The notes under the pieces: model-generated
What the model saw: only the letters and a program-made list of their open reading frames with translations
The model's database searches: none
Told to the model about the DNA's origin: nothing
Origin: Nautilus pompilius
Taxonomy: Eukaryota; Mollusca; Cephalopoda; Nautilida; Nautilidae
Reading direction: 5' to 3'
Length of the DNA stretch: 64,000 bases
Assembly: GCA_018389105.1 (NCBI GenBank)
Contig: JACATO010000978.1
Location: 62,001-126,000 of the forward strand
Part shown: positions 60,901 through 64,000 of the stretch, one piece after another
Position numbering within the stretch: position 1 is the first letter of the stretch
Layout of the letters: every line of letters starts with the position of its first letter
Program-made: the position numbers and the translations under genes

Positions 60901-62764
60901 AATCCCAAGATGGCAGTCTCTGATGTATGCATGTGAGAATATCCGATATTTCCTATATACATTTGGTGATCAGTGATTAGTCATTTTAGACTTGAAAACA
61001 AATCCCATAGTAGTGATCTTTCAGAGAAAATATATGCAGTTGTTATTTAACTGTTAAAAAGGGTTATTTTAAGGTCATATATACATAAATATATGGAGGG
61101 GTGGGGGGTTGGAAGCTGATCGCTCTTTTCCATCTGAAGTGCTAAAATTTATTCTGATAGGTTTTACCACTTCAAACTAGAAAACTATTCAACTTCACTC
61201 AGTCTGGTGTTACTATAAAAGTGAATCTTGTTAATTATGCTGGACAGGTACAACAATAAGGTAAAAGAAAGGTATGGCACTCTCATTTTAAAAACAATAG
61301 TAGGCCTGACATACTGAGCAATCATTTCATGACACTTGATATGACAGGAATTTCCTTTTCATTCACATTCTTTTTGCAATAAGGGTCTTGCCTTGTTCTG
61401 AAATCCTATACTGTATTATCAAGGCATAGAGAACTATGGCCAGTTTTATTCTTGTTCCCATTGTTTATCAAAAGTGTTCAGGGATTCAGTTCATAGCTGA
61501 CAAAACAAAAATAAAATTCAGGTAAAACTAAACTGAAATCTGCCAAGGAAGCAAACCTTGAAATGGGAAACGGTAAATAGCTTCTAAAATAAGGGTGCAG
61601 AATAACCTGATTTTAAAAAAATAAAGGAAAAAAAGCTCATATTTATTTTATCATTCTTTACAAGTGGAGTATAGCAGATAGACTGAGAGAAAAGCAAATT
61701 TGAGGTAACAACTGAAGATCTAGTTATATTTTTTCAGAACAGCCGCAGCTTCTGCTATGCCCGATGTGCAGGTACGTTCTGAATTAGCGTCAACGCTCAA
61801 CTTGCATGCTGACGCGACGTGTTTTTGACCGCCAGATCTGCTGGTCTGAATGTTCCGCAGAAAGAATCAGCCTTAAGCCAAATTTTTTAATTCTAAACGC
61901 GCCTTGAGGTTAAAGACTTCATAGGAAGCAGCGAACACTAGAACAATAAACGGTCGTAGCAGAATAGTGGAAAGAAGTTGTTCAGGAAACACAACAAACA
62001 AAAATATACAGAAATGTCTACACATGGCCATTACAATGCTTATTCATCTGTCATATGAACAATTTCATTTACTTAAATAATCTCATCTGGAATAATATTT
62101 TGTCTTCTTATTTTAGCAAACTCCCCCCCCCACCAGTTTACTATCGAATTTTAAAAAGTCAGTGAATTAGACATCTAGCTATAAACAGCAGCCTTGATTT
62201 TAAAAATTAATTTGCTTATTTAATCTTCCTTAGTAAATTTTGCTGTACTGTAGTTTTATCATAATTTTGGTTCTTTGGTAAACACAGAGTGGCATCAAGC
62301 TTTTGACATTCTGCTTTTTTTTTTTTTTGTGAATCAAAAAATCCTTACTGACGCCACCAGGTGAGATAATTAATGTGGGCAAGTAACATTGGTTAGACAT
62401 TTAACAAGAAAAATCAAAAAATAAATAAATAAACAAACAAACACAGTAAAATAAAGACATTAGTTAATGCAAAAAAACAAAAGCATTCATCCAATGACCA
62501 TTACATATTCTGTTATTTAGTGCTGAGTAATTTTTAATACTAGAACTAGGACCCTAAGCTATGACCCATTAAACAACCCTGAAATAAGACTTTTCCTATA
62601 TGAATGTACCACCATGACACAACAGTGAGACTGGCAACAGCTTTCAAACGCAAACAACTTACAGATTTTACACAAAAACAGTGTAAACATAAAGAGTGAC
62701 TGAGTTAACTTACCCCACATCTTTTTCCTTTGAGTTTAATGTAACCTTCTTTTATTACATCCAT
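42937..62764 (-). CDS. DOK-like adaptor: PH + IRS-type PTB docking protein (spliced gene, one frameshift)
   Basis: The CDS is complement(join(42937-42986, 43282-43336, 44099-44243, 45278-45470, 47113-47238, 52296-52435, 56412-56523, 62714-62764)), 872 nt as read. With one extra base in PH exon 3 it becomes 873 nt, or 290 aa plus stop, and every junction phase agrees. Domains: a PH domain at about residues 5-115, an IRS-type PTB domain at about 145-240, and a tail of about 50 aa ending RPLPKIPD. DOK proteins are cytoplasmic or membrane-recruited adaptors: the PH domain binds phosphoinositides, the PTB domain binds NPxY phosphotyrosine on receptors, and the tail recruits further partners. The tail is much shorter than in DOK1-3 and has no obvious Tyr docking sites, but it carries a +xxPxxP SH3 ligand. 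I cannot assign it to DOK1/2/3, DOK4/5/6 or DOK7. Introns total about 19 kb. Confidence 0.8.
43282..43336 (-). CDS. DOK-like exon 7: tail
   Basis: The acceptor CTTTGTAG precedes 43336 and the donor CCT|GTAAGT follows 43282. This 55-nt exon is entered in phase 0 and reads ATFQSLESANQPLENVDS plus one base. It has no known domain. It continues the linker after the PTB domain. Confidence 0.65.
43932..43947. repeat. Short (GA)n microsatellite
   Basis: A run of AG units lies in DOK-like intron 6, between exons 6 and 7. Confidence 0.8.
44099..44243 (-). CDS. DOK-like exon 6: second half of the IRS-type PTB domain
   Basis: The acceptor TTATTTGCCTCAG precedes 44243 and the donor TTG|GTAAGT follows 44099. 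Entered in phase 2, it reads RRCGIDEGDFVFTSTYSDEI followed by YDKLRQHAHVLAGSL. This matches the last strands and C-terminal helix of IRS-type PTB domains, where DOK proteins have a GRRC block, then an EGxFxF strand and an EIYxxL helix. Exit is phase 0. Confidence 0.9.
45278..45470 (-). CDS. DOK-like exon 5: first half of the IRS-type PTB domain
   Basis: The acceptor GTTACTGCAG precedes 45470 and the donor GGACG|GTAATG follows 45278. The 193-nt exon reads DIYPVRPMANTRLGGFHGEC, then a LMLLTAETVHVLD strand, then PSFQLVSWEIKKLRKFG. The LVSW...LRKFG block is the DOK/IRS PTB signature. The basic residues after LRKFG and the GRR completed by the next exon correspond to the phosphotyrosine-binding Arg pair. 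Confidence 0.92.
46240..46870. repeat. Probable dispersed repeat with GGGAGACTC-type motifs
   Basis: The start ACTTGCCAACTTTCCAAAAT with a following GGGGGGAGACTC and the end GGAGACTCCTGCCAAAATCG are phrases I associate with widespread non-autonomous animal repeats. An inverted CAGGAGATT...AATCAGGAGACTCCTG lies near the right end. Clear terminal inverted repeats or target duplications are not visible. The interior is CpG-rich compared with its flanks, suggesting a fairly recent insertion. The boundaries are approximate. Confidence 0.35.
47113..47238 (-). CDS. DOK-like exon 4: end of the PH domain and linker
   Basis: The acceptor TTATTTCAAG precedes 47238 and the donor TATG|GTAAGT follows 47113. 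In phase 1 it reads GDAEDWLNAVLLEKQKKGVC followed by QFFSTPDIAHQFPL. DAEDWLNAVLLE is the C-terminal PH helix with its invariant Trp, and the rest is the linker to the PTB domain. Exit is phase 1, giving Asp with the next exon. Confidence 0.88.
47330..47620. promoter_or_regulatory. CpG-rich block with GA repeat inside the DOK-like gene
   Basis: This block lies about 100 bp upstream (on the - strand) of exon 4. It is rich in CpG (for example GCGCGGGCGCTGTAG and ATCCGCGGG-like phrases), with a (GA)n run near 47458 and a poly-G tract at 47582-47591. It could be an internal promoter for a transcript lacking the PH start, or a young insertion. A + frame here (47387-47719) has no recognisable domain. 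Confidence 0.3.
48278..49167 (+). mobile_element. Non-autonomous Helitron-like element (about 890 bp)
   Basis: The 3' end has a hairpin CCCAGTG/CGCTGGG (49136-49142 and 49149-49155, one G.T pair), then a short spacer and CTAG at 49164-49167 followed by host T. The 5' end begins TCTCATAAACC after host A. TC...hairpin...CTRR inserted between A and T is the Helitron signature. The left part also has the phrase CTGTGTGTTTGTGGGAAAGC common near invertebrate Helitron 5' ends. There is no Rep/helicase coding. Confidence 0.55.
52296..52435 (-). CDS. DOK-like exon 3: PH domain core, frameshifted by one base
   Basis: The acceptor TAGCTCTTGCAG precedes 52435 and the donor ACAA|GTGAGG follows 52296. Entered in phase 1 it reads ALPFEEFCDGVQVCSLKET and then DVDATRWRIWNCGKHYIFP, which fits PH strands 4 to 7. 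As written, the frame hits TGA soon after IFPLR. The exon is 140 nt, while matching phase on both sides needs a multiple of three. One extra C in the CCCCC run (+ G run 52319-52323) removes the stop, gives PKMKDCPT before the donor, and restores phase. It may be an assembly error in a homopolymer, an allele, or a true lesion. Confidence 0.65.
52436..56411 (-). other. DOK-like intron 2
   Basis: It lies between exons 2 and 3. It contains a SINE-like relic (53935-54240) and a poly-G tract at 53000-53008. A relatively GC-rich segment at 55430-55720 carries a poly-G tract (55588-55598) and is open on both strands without a recognisable domain. The broken frames at 52.5-53.4 kb are unassigned. Confidence 0.7.
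53935..54240 (+). repeat. tRNA-derived SINE-like relic
   Basis: A box-B-like AGTTCAAATTCTGGTC is followed by a body with TTTGGCACACCTCTCCC and GGGTTTCCTTCAGGTTCTCC, phrases like those of tRNA-derived SINEs in molluscs. The head is truncated, box A is poor and the tail is unclear. It lies in DOK-like intron 2. Confidence 0.5.
56412..56523 (-). CDS. DOK-like exon 2: PH domain N-terminal strands
   Basis: The acceptor GTTTTTGATACAG precedes 56523 and the donor GAAT|GTAAAT follows 56412. In phase 0 it reads VTYVSLRSGGQNHHMQEASP followed by IRYYEILHLDEYFAKLE. This fits the second and third PH strands (a VSLR strand, a variable loop, then an IRYYE strand). The usual Trp of strand 2 is not seen. The donor choice is the weak point, since an earlier GTACTT at about 56436 is possible. 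The chosen one makes all later phases agree. Confidence 0.6.
56524..62713 (-). other. DOK-like intron 1
   Basis: It lies between exons 1 and 2. It contains the second piggyBac relic (58470-60300) and repeat-like stretches near 56.58-56.95 kb and 60.78-60.95 kb. A small CpG-bearing patch lies at 61.74-61.87 kb, where GCGTCA and TGACGC face each other. Nothing else is supportable at 57.0-58.4 kb or 61.9-62.7 kb. Confidence 0.7.
58470..60300 (+). pseudogene. piggyBac-type transposase relic, copy 2
   Basis: Successive broken frames follow the order of a piggyBac transposase. An acidic N-terminal segment near 58590-58700 (LSETESGNENETG) is homologous to copy 1. It is followed by LREVDAFITLLYACG and LWSSTWNPSFIRFSEIMQFV (59214-59400), then KFDIKI*LAADL, then TYLVMDNWFSA (the VDN/YTS block with catalytic Asp), then KFGVDMLDHFAWKYSVK with RWHVQVFYSILDLSTINSWI (59898-60060). 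A Cys-containing C-terminal segment is near 60170-60290. Multiple stops and frameshifts make it inactive. It is antisense to the DOK-like gene. Confidence 0.85.
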
Positions 62765-62808
62765 CGTCCCCCTTTTTTTTAGATGCTCTGGCTGAAGTCT
62801 TTCGACAC
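62714..62808 (-). CDS. DOK-like exon 1: 5' UTR and PH start
   Basis: The acceptor CTCTGCTGTAG precedes 62808 and the donor GGG|GTAAGT follows 62714. The coding part 62764-62714 reads MDVIKEGYIKLKGKRCG, matching the KEGxIxLxxxKxxG start of DOK PH domains. The ATG is chosen because DOK proteins begin a few residues before KEG. The frame upstream (positions 62808-62765) is open, however, so an N-terminal extension from a further exon is possible. The acceptor implies at least one more upstream exon, not identified here. Confidence 0.75.
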
Positions 62809-63462
62809 CTACAGCAGAGAAAAACAATAATTCTGTTTGCTTGTACCTTTTCAACCACCAACCAGATTAATGCTGTTCACCTGCATAATGGGAGACAATA
62901 CATCTGATGTTATGATAGCAAATGACTCATAATTATGCACACACACACACACACATAATAAATACTCTCTCATACATGGCATAGTTATCTCGCTAAATAA
63001 CACATTAATAGGTCAAACTCTGTATGGATATATTTCATGCGGTATGGACAATAACAACAGATGTCATAAATTAAAGTATTTAGTCAAGGATGAGCATGAC
63101 TGGATCAGGGCAAAGACCACTTTTCTGTTGGCTATCTGACAATATGTAGAGAAAATTATGATCGTTAATAATCGGAGAAAAACACGTTTATCTTTTCGAG
63201 TCTCTTGTCCTTCCCCATTTCTTAAAAACTAAAAAAAACCTGTGTTAGAATGGATTCCTTTGTTTTTCAATATCATTAAGAAACATTTAAATAATTACTG
63301 CATGCACGATTAAAGAAACTTCCTCCAAACTCAAACAAGTGCAAAGACAACAGATGGTTAACCCTTTAGATCTTAAAATAACTCACACAAATTTGAAAGC
63401 TTTAAGGTATGTTTTCCATATGTGGTTTTTTTTAATACTAAGCAGCCATTACACATAACAAT
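62809..63462. other. Region upstream of DOK-like exon 1
   Basis: This stretch holds a (CA)n run near 62939-62956 and AT-rich sequence. A 5' UTR exon is expected somewhere upstream on the - strand, but none can be defined here. Confidence 0.6.
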
Positions 63463-63859
63463 AAGGTCTAGTGTTTGTAAATATGTAAGAAAAAATTTTA
63501 AGGTAAATAATACAGGTGTAGGTAGTTTTCCCTTATTAACTTTGGTGGAAAACTGAAGGTCTTAGTGTTTGTAAACGATGGTAGAAATAATTGGTTTATG
63601 TAAGGAATTAATAATATAAGTACAGGTGTTAGGTAGTTTCCTTATTAACTTTGTTTTGTAGACTAACTGAAGGTCTAGTGTTTGTAAATATGTAAGAAAG
63701 AATTTTTAAGGTAAATAATACAGGTGTAGGTAGTTTTCCCTTATTAACTTTGGTGGAATAACTGAAGGTCTAGTGTTTGTAAATATGTAAGAAAGAATTT
63801 TTAAGGTAAATAATACAGGTGTAGGTAGTTTTCCCTTATTAACTTTGGTGGAATAACTG
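63463..63859. repeat. Minisatellite: four units of about 95 bp
   Basis: Units begin at AAGGTCTAGTGTTTGTAAA-like sequence at 63463, 63556, 63670 and 63765, with lengths of about 93, 114, 95 and 95 bp. Each contains TACAGGTGTAGGTAGTTTTC and a TTATTAACTTTG end. Units 3 and 4 are essentially identical, unit 1 is close, and unit 2 is diverged with insertions. It lies upstream of the DOK-like first coding exon. Confidence 0.95.
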
Positions 63860-64000
63860 TTAGATGAACGCCATTTTTGAAATACTCATGATTAACCATT
63901 ACCTAAAGTATGTATGTCCTTCATTAGAAAAGCATATTTAATGTGTTCACATTTAACTAAACAGCTAATTTATTCACAACAAAGAATTCCTTATAAACAT

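Noticed and set aside
60740-60930. - strand frame with RRRPRFWCLCDRR, considered as the missing PH exon
   Set aside because: It does not fit PH strand spacing, and exons at 56412-56523 and 52296-52435 complete the domain with agreeing phases.
61740-61790. Possible 38-nt + strand exon between TTTTTTCAG and CAG|GTACGT
   Set aside because: No neighbouring exons on the + strand in this region and no recognisable peptide.

Overview
This is a eukaryotic (animal) genomic window: AT-rich, intron-dominated, with GT-AG spliced genes, many decayed class II transposons, microsatellites and homopolymers. Almost every long open frame is noise or a transposon relic. The real coding content lies in short exons, which I recovered by joining splice sites with consistent reading phase. 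Protein similarity and repeat style (tRNA-derived SINE-like relics, Tc1/mariner- and pogo-like MITEs, piggyBac relics, a Helitron-like end) suggest a lophotrochozoan, most likely a mollusc. That taxon is an inference.

Two convergent genes account for the window. On the + strand, positions 46-34858 hold a complete ZNRF1/ZNRF2-type E3 ubiquitin ligase gene. It has four core coding exons (46-361, 20217-20312, 28423-28528, 34801-34858), giving 191 aa with an N-myristoylation motif, a C2HC-type zinc finger and a C-terminal RING. A 48-nt symmetric exon at 18568-18615, with good splice sites and matching phase, looks like an alternative cassette just before the zinc finger.

On the - strand, positions 62808-42937 hold a docking-protein (DOK)-like adaptor. 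Eight exons encode a PH domain, an IRS-type PTB domain and a short tail ending in a class I SH3-ligand motif. All exon phases agree, and the total reaches a multiple of three (873 nt, 290 aa plus stop) only if one base is added in a C run of PH exon 3 (+ strand G run 52319-52323). As it stands that exon is frameshifted.

The rest is introns and about 8 kb between the two 3' ends. These hold two piggyBac transposase relics in the same orientation (20.9-23.2 kb and 58.5-60.3 kb), a Tc1-like transposase relic (12.84-13.4 kb), two TA-flanked MITEs (29152-29437, 39673-40142), a Helitron-like element (48278-49167), a hAT-type terminus (8262), SINE-like fragments, a four-copy dispersed palindromic repeat, a four-unit minisatellite (63463-63859) and a dozen poly-G/poly-C tracts.

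The two genes have no obvious joint function beyond both encoding signalling or membrane-associated proteins. I see no CRISPR array, rRNA or intact tRNA gene.
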